A stretch of DNA of 31,393 nucleotides from Heterotrichella gracilis (taxonomy: Eukaryota > Sar > Xanthophyceae > Tribonematales > Xanthonemataceae): assembly GCA_032358255.1 (NCBI GenBank), contig JAULBX010028183.1, positions 1 to 31,393 on the forward strand, written 5' to 3'. Both the position numbers and the translations under genes were made by a program. Below the pieces are notes generated by a model. That model was not told where the DNA came from, searched no databases, and worked only from the letters and a program-made list of their open reading frames with translations. Positions 15,102 to 23,123 of the stretch are shown here, piece by piece; positions within the stretch are counted from its first letter, which is position 1, and each line of letters begins with the position of its first letter.

Positions 15102-16024
15102 ATATTAATTGTTTTTTCAATGATGACGTAAGGTCTGTTTCTTACTTCATCGTAAATTCGCACTATGTATTCCCCTATAATACCCAGACAAATCAGTATA
15201 AGGGAACTAAAAAAAGATATTAAGATGGCGGTAGAGGCAAAACCTTTTACATCGATGTGATGCACCAGATACCCGTAAACAGTGAGGGCTGAGTAGATAA
15301 GCGCAAAAGATAAACCTACAATGCCAATAATGGTGATCAAACGAATTGGAACCGAAGAAAAGGAAAAGATCCCATCCATGGCGATCTTCATCAGTTTTTT
15401 GAGGGTGTAACCTGATTCTCCGTCAAAACGCGCCTGGCGTTCATATTCCACACCAATTTGTTTAAAGCCTACCCAGGCTCTTATGCCACGTAAAAAAGGA
15501 TTTTTCTCCTGAAACTTGAGCATATTATCAACCACATGTTTTTTCATCACACAAAAATCACCGCTATCTAATGGAATATCGGTATCGCTCATGCTTTTTA
15601 AAATGCGGTAAAAACTGTTATAGCTGAATTTTTTAATAAAACTCTCTTTTCTTTTTTTGCGAACGCCATATGCAACATCATATCCATTATCGAGATAACT
15701 AAAAAAATGTGGCAGTAACGAAGGCGGGTCTTGTAAATCATCGTCAATAATGGCAATGTAATCTCCGGTGCAATGCGATAATCCGGTTTTTACGGCAATT
15801 TGATGTCCGAAGTTTTTTGACAATTTAATGCCCTTGATGTAAGAATAGCTTTTTGATAGTTCTACGATTTTATCATAACTTTTATCTTTGCTGCCATCGT
15901 CTACCAGCACTAATTCGAGATCCCAGTTCGATTCTTTTTTTTGCGCATCAATGGCTTCCAGCAAATTTTGCATAAAAGCAGATGAGTTATAAATGGGTAC
16001 GATGATGGATATTTTTTGACTCAT
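15098..16024 (-). CDS. Polyprenyl-phosphate glycosyltransferase, GT2 (DPM1/GtrB-like)
   Basis: A 308-residue family-2 glycosyltransferase with a membrane anchor. The catalytic domain (about 1-215) has S-I-I-V-P-I-Y-N-S at the N-terminus, V-D-D-G-S-K-D (41-47) for nucleotide binding, and I-D-D-D-L-Q-D-P-P (93-101), the D-x-D plus D-P-P signature of dolichol-phosphate-mannose synthases and GtrB. L-S-K-N-F-G-H-Q (68-75) is another hallmark. Two membrane spans follow (about 223-250 and 262-290), ending in I-V-R-I-Y-D-E-V-R-N-R-P-Y, the usual tail. It should load a sugar from a nucleotide donor onto undecaprenyl phosphate, to be used on the outer face by the GT39-like enzyme downstream. It begins 10 nt after the upstream GT2 gene. 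Confidence 0.92.
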   Translation of the reverse strand: MSQKISIIVPIYNSSAFMQNLLEAIDAQKKESNWDLELVLVDDGSKDKSYDKIVELSKSYSYIKGIKLSKNFGHQIAVKTGLSHCTGDYIAIIDDDLQDPPSLLPHFFSYLDNGYDVAYGVRKKRKESFIKKFSYNSFYRILKSMSDTDIPLDSGDFCVMKKHVVDNMLKFQEKNPFLRGIRAWVGFKQIGVEYERQARFDGESGYTLKKLMKIAMDGIFSFSSVPIRLITIIGIVGLSFALIYSALTVYGYLVHHIDVKGFASTAILISFFSSLILICLGIIGEYIVRIYDEVRNRPYVIIEKTINI

Positions 16025-16034
16025 ATGTTGAATT

Positions 16035-16862
16035 TTACCCTTTTACGACAAATCTGTAAATTAATTTTTTGGCTTCTGTGAGTGCAAACGTAAAAAATAA
16101 TCCGGTTCTAAAGTTAAACCAGCTCAATTTGTACTCCTCAGAGTTATATATTTTTTTAATAAAATTAAAATAATCTTCCTTTTGTTTTTTTACAACTTTT
16201 ACACTTGCCGAGCTGCCGGAGATACGAAAGGCCGAAACTACCTGCGGTAAGGCATATAGGTCGCCATGCAACAAGATCCTGAACCAAAGGTCCAGATCAA
16301 GCAGGTAAAAGATCTTATCGGTAAAAGGACCTGTTTTTTGAATGATCTCTCTGCGAAACATCACTGCACCGCCTTCACCCAATGAATTTCCTCCCGAACG
16401 AATGATGCGGTTCACCGCCTCGGTGCCCGAAACACGTTCAACCTTATTGGTAAAGCCTCTGGTAAATAACAATTTACCACTGTGATCTATAATGTTTCGT
16501 CTGCCGCACACTAAGCTGATCTCTTTGTTTTTATCCTTCTCCAATATTTCCACCTGTGCTTCTAAACAACCGGGCATCAGCAGATCGTCGGCCGGCAAAA
16601 TTTTAATATAAGTGCCTTGGGCATGTTCCATGGCGCGGTTCCAGTTGGGAACCATGCCTATGTTGCTTTCATTGATGAACAATTTGATCCGGGCATCCTC
16701 ATACGACCTGACAATTGAAAGGGTGGAATCAGTGGACTGATTGTCGACGATGACCACTTCAAAATTCGTATAACTTTGTGATAAGACCGAGTCAATGGCT
16801 TCCCGAATAAATTCTTCGCCGTTAAAAACCGGAATACACACACTTATTTTCACCTCACTCAT
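16035..16862 (-). CDS. Glycosyltransferase family 2
   Basis: A 275-residue GT-A glycosyltransferase. It opens with V-C-I-P-V-F-N-G-E-E-F-I-R-E-A-I-D-S-V-L-S-Q, then V-I-V-D-N-Q-S-T-D-S-T (the donor-binding D-x-S-x-D region, about 36-46) and L-P-A-D-D-L-L-M-P-G (about 88-97), where A-D-D serves as the metal-binding D-x-D. L-D-L-D-L-W-F-R-I-L at about 187-196 is the region that usually carries the acceptor-site base. There is no transmembrane anchor. The donor is unknown. It is first in the minus-strand glycan operon and diverges from the dideoxysugar arm across a 175-nt gap. Confidence 0.9.
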   Translation of the reverse strand: MSEVKISVCIPVFNGEEFIREAIDSVLSQSYTNFEVVIVDNQSTDSTLSIVRSYEDARIKLFINESNIGMVPNWNRAMEHAQGTYIKILPADDLLMPGCLEAQVEILEKDKNKEISLVCGRRNIIDHSGKLLFTRGFTNKVERVSGTEAVNRIIRSGGNSLGEGGAVMFRREIIQKTGPFTDKIFYLLDLDLWFRILLHGDLYALPQVVSAFRISGSSASVKVVKKQKEDYFNFIKKIYNSEEYKLSWFNFRTGLFFTFALTEAKKLIYRFVVKG

Positions 16863-16967
16863 TTAAATTGCCCGCGTATTAAGTCGTGTTTTTCTCAGTT
16901 TGACGTTAATGTTTTTAAGAAGGTATTTTTTAAGCTTAATTCAATAGGCACCCATACAATCCTTCTA

Positions 16968-16975
16968 CAAATATA
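16968..16975 (-). promoter_or_regulatory. Candidate -7 promoter box for the minus-strand glycan operon
   Basis: The minus strand reads TATATTTG here, an exact match to TAnnTTTG. The -33 region has only CTG (16996-16994) at a suitable spacing, and the start codon is about 105 nt away, so the call is weak. Confidence 0.3.
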
Positions 16976-17037
16976 TAAATTTTGAGAATATATCAGGAGG
17001 ATGTTTTTTGCTTAATTTAGAGGCAAATTAGAAATAA

Positions 17038-17586
17038 ATGTTTGAACGAATTGAGTCAAAAATTCCGGGTTGTTTTGAGATCGTTTTCAAAAAAATAGAA
17101 GATAAACGGGGTTCTTTTACCAAAAGCTATCACGAAGACCTTTTTAAAAGCATTCAAGCCGAATTTAAAGTAAAGGAAGAGTATTTTACCGTTTCACAAA
17201 AACATGTTTTTAGAGGACTGCACTTTCAGAATCCCCCAAAAGCCCTCGATAAACTGGTGTTTTGTGTGTCGGGAAAGGTAACGGATTACATCGTGGATCT
17301 GCGAAAAGGTTCTCCGGCCTATGGACAATGGATCTCGTTTGAACTCGATGGAGCCATTCCAAAAGCTGTTTTTGCCCCAATTGGTGTGGCGCATGGATTT
17401 TATGTGCATTCCGATCAGGCTGTTTTGCAATACAAAGTGTCGGAAGTATATGATGCCGCTTGTGATGCCGGAATTTCTTACACGTCTTTTTCATTTGCAA
17501 AAGATCTTACTAATCCGATCATCTCTGAAAGAGACGCCGCGTTTGTGGATTTTGATCAATATCAAAGTCCTTTCAAATTTGGTTAA
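17038..17586 (+). CDS. RmlC-like nucleotide-sugar 5- or 3,5-epimerase
   Basis: A 182-residue cupin of the dTDP-4-dehydrorhamnose 3,5-epimerase family. F-R-G-L-H-F-Q (58-64) carries the catalytic His62, Lys72 lies in D-K-L-V, and Y-K-V-S-E-V-Y (132-138) carries the two tyrosines that face the substrate. P-I-G-V-A-H-G-F (114-121) is the conserved metal-free cupin segment, and E-R-D-A-A (164-168) the C-terminal acid. No dTDP-sugar gene (rmlA, rmlB, rmlD) is in the window. The neighbours instead make a CDP-3,6-dideoxy-4-ketohexose, so it more likely inverts C5 of that compound as AscE does in ascarylose synthesis. Motifs alone do not separate the two substrates. Confidence 0.88.
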   Translation: MFERIESKIPGCFEIVFKKIEDKRGSFTKSYHEDLFKSIQAEFKVKEEYFTVSQKHVFRGLHFQNPPKALDKLVFCVSGKVTDYIVDLRKGSPAYGQWISFELDGAIPKAVFAPIGVAHGFYVHSDQAVLQYKVSEVYDAACDAGISYTSFSFAKDLTNPIISERDAAFVDFDQYQSPFKFG

Positions 17587-17645
17587 TAACTAATAACATA
17601 GAACTTTTAACGAATAACCAATAACATTTAACTTTAAGCAAAACA

Positions 17646-18497
17646 ATGAAAGTCCTAGTAACAGGTGCCAGTGGAGGATTAGGGGAATTGGTGGTGAATG
17701 CACTTTTGAAAAAAGGCATGGAAGTCATTGCTACTTCGCGGGATGAAGAAAAAGCTAAAAAATGCTCGTTTTATGGCAAAGTGACCTATAAGTCCTTTGA
17801 TATTTCTGCCCCATCCAATCACGATCTGTATGCTTATTTTGAGCGACCCGATCTCTTGATCCACCTGGCCTGGGAGAAACTTAACGATTACAGGAGTGAG
17901 GACCATTTGGGAACTATTTTGGATACGCATAAATTGTTTTTGCGGAATTTAATTCAACATGGTTTAAAAGATGTGACCGTTATAGGGAGTGTTTACGAAT
18001 ATGGTTTGCAGGAAGGTGAACTGGAAGAAAAGATGCCCTCAAAGCCAGTGTTACCATATCCTGAAGGAAAAAATAAATTAAGAGAATATTTAGAACACTT
18101 ACAATCGGAGCTTCCTTTTTCGCTTAAATGGCTGAGGGTGTTTTATGTTTTTGGAAGCATTAAAGGGCGTAAAAATCTTTACACCTTATTGATAAATGCC
18201 ATCGAAAACAACGAAAAAACGTTTAACATGTCGGGTGGCGAACAAGTGCGTGATTTTTTAAGTCCGGATGAAATTGCAGAATACATTGTTTCCGCGGCTC
18301 TCCAAAACAAAGAACAGGGCATTATAAACTGTTGCAGCGGTAAAGCGGTTAAATTAAAAGAGCTGGTGACTGACTTTTTGAGATCAAAAAACAGCAGTCT
18401 TCAAATTAATTATGGATTTTATCCTTATCCTGATTATGAGCCAATGAACTCATGGGGCTCAGTAGGTAAACTGAAGCGCATTTTAGCCGGAAAATAA
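17646..18497 (+). CDS. SDR-family nucleotide-sugar reductase (AscF/abequose-synthase-like)
   Basis: A 283-residue extended SDR. V-T-G-A-S-G-G-L-G (5-13) is the dinucleotide-binding turn. A-T-S-R-D-E-E-K at 29-36 suggests NADP(H) preference because Arg follows the strand. H-L-A-W-E-K-L (92-98), G-S-V-Y-E-Y-G (113-119) and the pair Y-x-x-x-K in P-Y-P-E-G-K-N-K complete the site. W-E at 95-96 and Y-E-Y-G resemble the CDP-abequose/CDP-paratose synthase and AscF group that reduces C4 of CDP-3,6-dideoxy-4-ketohexose. Position next to RfbF, RfbG and RfbH supports this. Which stereoisomer it makes cannot be told. It follows the epimerase after 59 nt of AT-rich repeat-like sequence and precedes a 117-nt gap with a possible promoter. 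Confidence 0.85.
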   Translation: MKVLVTGASGGLGELVVNALLKKGMEVIATSRDEEKAKKCSFYGKVTYKSFDISAPSNHDLYAYFERPDLLIHLAWEKLNDYRSEDHLGTILDTHKLFLRNLIQHGLKDVTVIGSVYEYGLQEGELEEKMPSKPVLPYPEGKNKLREYLEHLQSELPFSLKWLRVFYVFGSIKGRKNLYTLLINAIENNEKTFNMSGGEQVRDFLSPDEIAEYIVSAALQNKEQGIINCCSGKAVKLKELVTDFLRSKNSSLQINYGFYPYPDYEPMNSWGSVGKLKRILAGK

Positions 18498-18515
18498 ATT
18501 TGAAAATTAAATTAT

Positions 18516-18544
18516 TTGAGGCTAAATTCGTATCTTATCTTTTG
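18516..18544 (+). promoter_or_regulatory. Possible internal promoter before rfbF
   Basis: TTG (18516-18518), a 17-nt spacer, then TATCTTTTG (18536-18544), which is TAnnTTTG with one extra T. It lies in the only sizeable gap of the dideoxysugar arm and would give rfbF-rfbG-rfbH a 70-nt leader. Confidence 0.3.
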
Positions 18545-18570
18545 ATTTTGGGTGCTGCAATAAAGCATAC

Positions 18571-18618
18571 ATGAAAGAACAAAAACAATTCTACAAACCA
18601 CAAGCAAACTTTATATGA
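18571..18618 (+). CDS. Possible 15-codon leader ORF overlapping the rfbF start
   Basis: An ATG at 18571 opens a 15-residue frame (M-K-E-Q-K-Q-F-Y-K-P-Q-A-N-F-I) whose TGA (18616-18618) overlaps the rfbF ATG as ATGA. Such an arrangement can couple translation. Any gene starting ATG-A has a TGA in this frame, so the overlap alone proves little; only the upstream ATG and the open frame are informative. Confidence 0.25.
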   Translation: MKEQKQFYKPQANFI

Positions 18619-19388
18619 AGGTAGTTATTTTAGCAGGAGGATTAGGAACCAGACTCTCGGAAGAAACAGATATTAAACCAAAACCCATGGTGGAAATTGG
18701 CGGGAAGCCTATTTTGTGGCACATCATGAAGATCTATTCACATTATGGTTATAACGAATTTGTGGTGTGTTTGGGATATAAAGGGCATGTGATCAAAGAA
18801 TATTTTCAGAATTTTTTTCTGCATCATTCAGATGTGACCCTTGATCTGTCTAACAACAGCATGGAAGTGCATAATTCGGAAGCAGAGAACTGGAAGATCA
18901 CCCTGGTGGATACCGGTAAAGATTCGATGACCGGCGGACGCATCAAGCGCATTGAAAAATACGTGAACAATTCCACCTTTATGTTAACTTATGGAGATGG
19001 AGTGAGTAATATTAACATCGCCGAACTGGTGAAGTTTCATAAAAGCAACAACAAGGCGGTAACCGTTACTGCTGTTCAACCCGACAGTCGTTTTGGTGTT
19101 TTAGACATCACGCCATCTAACGAAGTGCGTTCCTTCTTAGAAAAACCAAAAGGAGATATTGGTTGGATCAATGGTGGATTTTTTGTCTGCGAACCAAGTG
19201 TGTTCAAATACATAAAGGGAGATGATACCATTTGGGAGAGAGAACCATTGGAAAATATTGCGAAAGACAATAACCTGAATGCCTTTAAACACGAAGGCTT
19301 TTGGAAACCAATGGATTCTTTAAAGGACAAACAAGACTTGAACAAGTTTTGGGACAGCAATACGGCTGAGTGGAAGTTGTGGAAATAA
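18615..19388 (+). CDS. rfbF: Glucose-1-phosphate cytidylyltransferase
   Basis: It makes CDP-glucose from CTP and glucose-1-phosphate, the entry step to CDP-dideoxyhexoses. The 257-residue length equals the family's usual size. The N-terminus V-I-L-A-G-G-L-G-T-R-L (4-14) is the nucleotide-binding loop, followed by K-P-K-P-M-V-E-I-G-G-K-P-I-L-W-H (21-36) with the catalytic Lys. L-T-Y-G-D-G-V-S (124-131) is the metal-binding D-x segment in the form typical of RfbF (G-D-G-V). L-E-K-P-K-G-D and W-I-N-G-G-F-F-V follow, and G-F-W-K-P-M-D-S near the end is another RfbF hallmark. It leads a compact run with rfbG (34 nt gap) and rfbH. Confidence 0.97.
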   Translation: MKVVILAGGLGTRLSEETDIKPKPMVEIGGKPILWHIMKIYSHYGYNEFVVCLGYKGHVIKEYFQNFFLHHSDVTLDLSNNSMEVHNSEAENWKITLVDTGKDSMTGGRIKRIEKYVNNSTFMLTYGDGVSNINIAELVKFHKSNNKAVTVTAVQPDSRFGVLDITPSNEVRSFLEKPKGDIGWINGGFFVCEPSVFKYIKGDDTIWEREPLENIAKDNNLNAFKHEGFWKPMDSLKDKQDLNKFWDSNTAEWKLWK

Positions 19389-19422
19389 TCTTCGTTTAAA
19401 AACGCTAAGTAATAGGTGAGTT

Positions 19423-20490
19423 ATGACTGATTTGTTTTCAGGAATATATAAAGGAAAAAAGATATTGATCACGGGAGATACCGGGTTCAAAGGTTCCTGG
19501 ATGTCGATCTGGTTAAAAGAACTGGGAGCCGAGGTGTATGGATACGCGCTTCCGCCTTTAACAGAAAAGGACAATTTTGCGCGCTGCAAACTTTCAAAAC
19601 ACATTCATCACGAAGATGGTGACATTCGCGATCTGCAACATTTAACAAATTATTTTAATTCTGTTAAACCGGATATGGCTTTTCATTTAGCGGCACAGCC
19701 TCTGGTGATTGAATCCTATCTGCATCCTCATTATAATTTTGAGACTAATTTAATGGGAACGGTTAATTTTTTTGAAGCCGTTCGACAATGTCCTTCTGTT
19801 AAAGTAGCCATTAATGTAACAACCGATAAATGTTATCAGAATAACGAATGGATCTGGGGATACCGTGAGAATGATGCCATGGGGGGCGAAGATCCGTATA
19901 GTGCTTCAAAAGGGTGTTCAGAGTTGATCACTAATTCCTATATCAAATCTTTTTTTACAAAGGAGAATACAGCACACGTTGCTTCGGGTAGAGCCGGAAA
20001 TGTGATTGGCGGTGGCGATTGGGCCGATAACCGTATTATTCCCGATATGATGCGGGCTTATGAGGCCAAACAAACCGTTTCTGTGAGAAATCCTGCTTCA
20101 GTTCGTCCATGGCAGTTTGTATTAGAACCGGTATATGGGTACATGCGATTAGCAGAAAAATTAATGCGTGAGGGAAAACAATTTACCGGAGGCTGGAACT
20201 TTGGTCCAAGTGCTTTTGAAAATTACAGTGTAGGGGATGTGGTAAAGGAAGTTAAAAAACTCTTACCAGACCTCAATATGGAAACACCTAAGGACATGGA
20301 AAAAAGACACGAAGCCGGACTTTTAAAGCTGGATGTTACCAAAGCAGTTAATTTACTCAATTGGAAACCTAAATTAAATTTTGAACAAACCATACATTAC
20401 ACTGTTAGTGGCTACATGGATGAAATGGATACAAAGAATGATCTGTATGCCTGCAGAGTAAAACAAATAACCAATTATTGCAACAACTAA
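19423..20490 (+). CDS. rfbG: CDP-glucose 4,6-dehydratase
   Basis: It converts CDP-glucose to CDP-4-keto-6-deoxyglucose with tightly bound NAD. The protein has 355 residues, as expected. The NAD loop is [10 protein letters not shown] (17-26), whose G-F-K-G-S-W form is characteristic of RfbG. H-L-A-A-Q-P-L-V (88-95) follows. The active-site triad reads T-T-D-K-C-Y (Thr134, Asp135, Lys136), and Y-S-A-S-K (Tyr159, Lys163) completes the SDR dyad. [10 protein letters not shown] and R-N-P-x-x-x-R-P-W-Q-F-V are the substrate-binding stretches shared by this enzyme. rfbH begins 1 nt after its stop, so the two are almost certainly co-translated. Confidence 0.97.
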   Translation: MTDLFSGIYKGKKILITGDTGFKGSWMSIWLKELGAEVYGYALPPLTEKDNFARCKLSKHIHHEDGDIRDLQHLTNYFNSVKPDMAFHLAAQPLVIESYLHPHYNFETNLMGTVNFFEAVRQCPSVKVAINVTTDKCYQNNEWIWGYRENDAMGGEDPYSASKGCSELITNSYIKSFFTKENTAHVASGRAGNVIGGGDWADNRIIPDMMRAYEAKQTVSVRNPASVRPWQFVLEPVYGYMRLAEKLMREGKQFTGGWNFGPSAFENYSVGDVVKEVKKLLPDLNMETPKDMEKRHEAGLLKLDVTKAVNLLNWKPKLNFEQTIHYTVSGYMDEMDTKNDLYACRVKQITNYCNN

Positions 20491-20491
20491 T

Positions 20492-21799
20492 ATGTCAAAA
20501 GCACTCGAAATAAAAAATCAAATTCATCAGTTAATCGAAGACTATCACAAAGAAGTGTTCAAAGCAAAACCTTTTGTGGCGGGCGAAACAGCAGTACCGG
20601 TGAGTGGAAAAGTATTTGATCACAAAGAACTTCAATACATCACAGATGCAGCCTTAGATGCCTGGTTTACCACCGGACGTTTTAATACGGAATTCGAAAA
20701 AAAGCTGGCGAAATTCATCAATGTAAAATCTGTACTTACGGTTAACTCGGGTTCTTCAGCTAATTTGGTGGCATTTTCTGCTTTAACAGCGCACGAGCTG
20801 GGAGACAGAGCCATAAAGGCGGGAGATGAAGTGATCACCGTGGCAGCTTCTTTTCCAACCACTATTAATCCCATGTTGCAATACGGCATCATTCCGGTAT
20901 TTGTAGATGTGACCATTCCTACTTATCAAATGGATGTGTCTTATTTGGAACGGGCCATTAGTCCGAAAACAAAGGCCGTGATGGTAGCACATACTTTAGG
21001 AAACACCTTTGATCTGGATGCAGTGCGTTTATTTTGCACCAAATACAATTTGTGGTTAATAGAAGATTGTTGTGATGCCTTAGGGGCCACCTATAATGGT
21101 AAACACGTTGGAACCTTTGGAGACATTGGCACTATGAGTTTTTATCCGGCACATCACATTACGATGGGTGAGGGTGGAGCGGTGTTTACCTCTAATTCCA
21201 AATTAAAAAAGATCATGGAATCGTACCGTGATTGGGGACGTGATTGCTGGTGTGAGCCGGGCAAAGACAATACCTGCGGTAAACGATTTACACAGCAATT
21301 TGGTGATCTTCCGCATGGATATGATCATAAATACACTTATTCACGCCAGGGTTTTAATTTAAAGATCACCGATATGCAAGCCGCATTAGGTTTGGCACAG
21401 TTAGAAAAGTTAACAGGATTTATTGAAACCAGAAGACAAAATTTTCATTTGTTAAGCAAGGCCTTGCACAAACATGCGCATAAATTAATTTTACCAAAGG
21501 CTACACCAAATTCGGATCCATCTTGGTTTGGTTATTTAGTAACGGTAAAGCCTAATGCCGGGATCAGCCGGGATGAGTTTGTGAAACAACTCAATGATCG
21601 TAAAATTGCGACACGTTTGTTATTTGCCGGTGATATTCGCAAGCAGCCGTATTTTAAAGAATATCCTTTTCGTGTGGTTGGCGATTTAACCAACACGGAT
21701 ATTATTATGAAGGATACCTTTTGGATAGGCGTCACGCCCATGATAGGAGAAGAAATGATCGCTTACATGAGCAAGTGTTTTGATGAGATTTTGGCCTAA
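20492..21799 (+). CDS. rfbH: CDP-4-keto-6-deoxyglucose 3-dehydrase (E1, PMP and [2Fe-2S] enzyme)
   Basis: A 435-residue DegT/DnrJ/EryC1-fold protein specialised as the C3-deoxygenating dehydrase. The usual PLP lysine is replaced by His: [14 protein letters not shown] has His221 where aminotransferases have Lys, so it uses PMP without forming an internal aldimine. The iron-sulfur motif C-X57-C-X-C-X7-C is exact: Cys194, Cys252, Cys254, Cys262 (segment [12 protein letters not shown]). N-S-G-S-S-A-N-L (85-92) and E-D-C-C-D-A-L-G-A bind the cofactor. With a reductase it yields CDP-3,6-dideoxy-4-ketohexose. The dedicated partner reductase (DdhD/E3) is not encoded nearby, so electrons must come from another oxidoreductase. 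Confidence 0.98.
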   Translation: MSKALEIKNQIHQLIEDYHKEVFKAKPFVAGETAVPVSGKVFDHKELQYITDAALDAWFTTGRFNTEFEKKLAKFINVKSVLTVNSGSSANLVAFSALTAHELGDRAIKAGDEVITVAASFPTTINPMLQYGIIPVFVDVTIPTYQMDVSYLERAISPKTKAVMVAHTLGNTFDLDAVRLFCTKYNLWLIEDCCDALGATYNGKHVGTFGDIGTMSFYPAHHITMGEGGAVFTSNSKLKKIMESYRDWGRDCWCEPGKDNTCGKRFTQQFGDLPHGYDHKYTYSRQGFNLKITDMQAALGLAQLEKLTGFIETRRQNFHLLSKALHKHAHKLILPKATPNSDPSWFGYLVTVKPNAGISRDEFVKQLNDRKIATRLLFAGDIRKQPYFKEYPFRVVGDLTNTDIIMKDTFWIGVTPMIGEEMIAYMSKCFDEILA

Positions 21800-22258
21800 G
21801 TTTCAATACTCTATTAGCCGTATTCTCAATTATTTTAACGAATAGGTTATTTAGTGTATAACATAGATTGAAGACCTACTAAACTTCTAGAACCAATTCA
21901 AACTATAAATTCGCAACAAAGCCAACCCACGCTTCATTACTACACTTTTTTTGCCTCTGCGTAAAAAATGAAATAATATCTCCGCATTCAAAATATATAG
22001 AAATTACAAGAGCAGACCAGACAAACGGTCTGCTTTTTTTTTATCCTGATTCTCTTGTTTTAAGCTAAGTTCTGTCTATTCATTCTCAAAAACGTGTGTA
22101 TCATATAATTCAATAGTGGAATTGTGTAACAGGTGCTTTAACAATGAATCGCATTTTTGCATCACATAAATTCATATCAATATCTATTATATGAAATATT
22201 GTGGCAAAGGCAAACTAGATGTAATAACAATGAAAATATCCATTAAAAAAAACAGAAT
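21800..22258. other. Intergenic region after rfbH with terminator
   Basis: 459 bp without a recognisable gene. The first 210 bp are AT-rich and feature-poor, either a long 3' UTR or room for a small RNA. A strong hairpin-plus-T-run terminator lies at 22011-22042. The last 215 bp are the leader region of the alpha/beta hydrolase gene; I find no TAnnTTTG box there. A 10-codon frame starting at ATG 22230 ends in a TGA that overlaps the hydrolase ATG. Confidence 0.6.
22011..22042 (+). terminator. Rho-independent terminator of the dideoxysugar arm
   Basis: AGCAGACC (22011-22018) pairs perfectly with GGTCTGCT (22027-22034) around an 8-nt loop, followed by a run of nine T (22034-22042). This is the clearest intrinsic terminator in the window, and it separates the glycan locus from the redox genes. 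Confidence 0.92.
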
Positions 22259-23095
22259 ATGAGTTTTATAAAATCAAAATCACCAACTACCAATGACTTT
22301 GTAAATATTTTCTATCAGGAGTATGGCACAGGTAAACCCGTCATATTTATTCATGGTTGGCCTCTTAACCACGAAATGTGGGAATATCAGTTAGCAGAGC
22401 TTCCCAAACACAAGCTTCGTTGTATTGCTTATGATAGAAGAGGATTTGGAAAATCAGACCGAACTTGGGAAGGCTACGATTACGATACTCTTTCAAGTGA
22501 CCTAAATGAATTAATTACTCAATTAAATTTATCAGAAGTAACACTTGTTGGGTTTTCAATGGGTGGAGGAGAAATAGCCCGTTATATAGGAAAATTTGGA
22601 AGTGACAAAATTTCAAAAATCATTTTCATCAGTTCTGTAACACCTTTTAGGCTCAAAACAAATGATAATGCTGATGGCACCGAAAAAAGTGTTTTCGATG
22701 AAACGATAAAAAAGATACAAGAAGACCGTCCCGCGTTTTTAGTCGAATTTGCAAAAAAATTCTACGGCCTTGGTGAAACAAATCCACAAGTCAGCAAATC
22801 AATCCTCGAATGGAATCAGTCACTTTGTCTAATGAGCTCGGCGAAGGCAACAACAGATTGTGTGCGTTCATTTTCAGAAACCGACTTCAGGAAGGATTTA
22901 TTATTAATTAAAGTCCCGGTATTGATTATTCATGGTGATGCAGATAAAACGGTTCCAATTAAAGCTTCAGGAGATAAAACAGCAGATTTAATTCCGCATG
23001 CAAAATACCATGTTTACAAAAATGCACCACATGGCCTGTTTATTACTGAAAAAGATAAACTCAATGCCGATATATTACATTTTATAAATGACTAA
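22259..23095 (+). CDS. Alpha/beta-fold hydrolase (non-heme haloperoxidase-like)
   Basis: A 278-residue alpha/beta hydrolase without a signal peptide. I-H-G-W-P-L (31-36) forms the oxyanion hole, V-G-F-S-M-G-G-G-E (97-105) is the nucleophile elbow with Ser100, I-H-G-D-A-D-K-T-V-P (224-233) carries the acidic residue (Asp229), and A-P-H-G-L (256-260) the catalytic His258. Y-D-R-R-G-F-G-K-S (58-66) and the G-G-G-E form of the elbow are typical of the chloroperoxidase/arylesterase group, which hydrolyse esters and can perhydrolyse acids in vitro. The natural substrate is unknown. It is first in a run with a SpoIIAA-like protein (28-nt gap), an FMN reductase (20-nt gap) and, further on, a type II NADH dehydrogenase, suggesting a stress or detoxification role. 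Confidence 0.93.
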   Translation: MSFIKSKSPTTNDFVNIFYQEYGTGKPVIFIHGWPLNHEMWEYQLAELPKHKLRCIAYDRRGFGKSDRTWEGYDYDTLSSDLNELITQLNLSEVTLVGFSMGGGEIARYIGKFGSDKISKIIFISSVTPFRLKTNDNADGTEKSVFDETIKKIQEDRPAFLVEFAKKFYGLGETNPQVSKSILEWNQSLCLMSSAKATTDCVRSFSETDFRKDLLLIKVPVLIIHGDADKTVPIKASGDKTADLIPHAKYHVYKNAPHGLFITEKDKLNADILHFIND

Positions 23096-23123
23096 ACAGT
23101 TGATCAATTTAACTTAATGTAAT

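Noticed and set aside
16658-16843. Minus-strand 61-codon frame inside the GT2 gene
   Set aside because: It is a shifted-frame shadow of the glycosyltransferase and has no independent support.
17194-17500. Minus-strand frames opposite the RmlC-like epimerase
   Set aside because: They are antisense shadows of a well-supported cupin gene.
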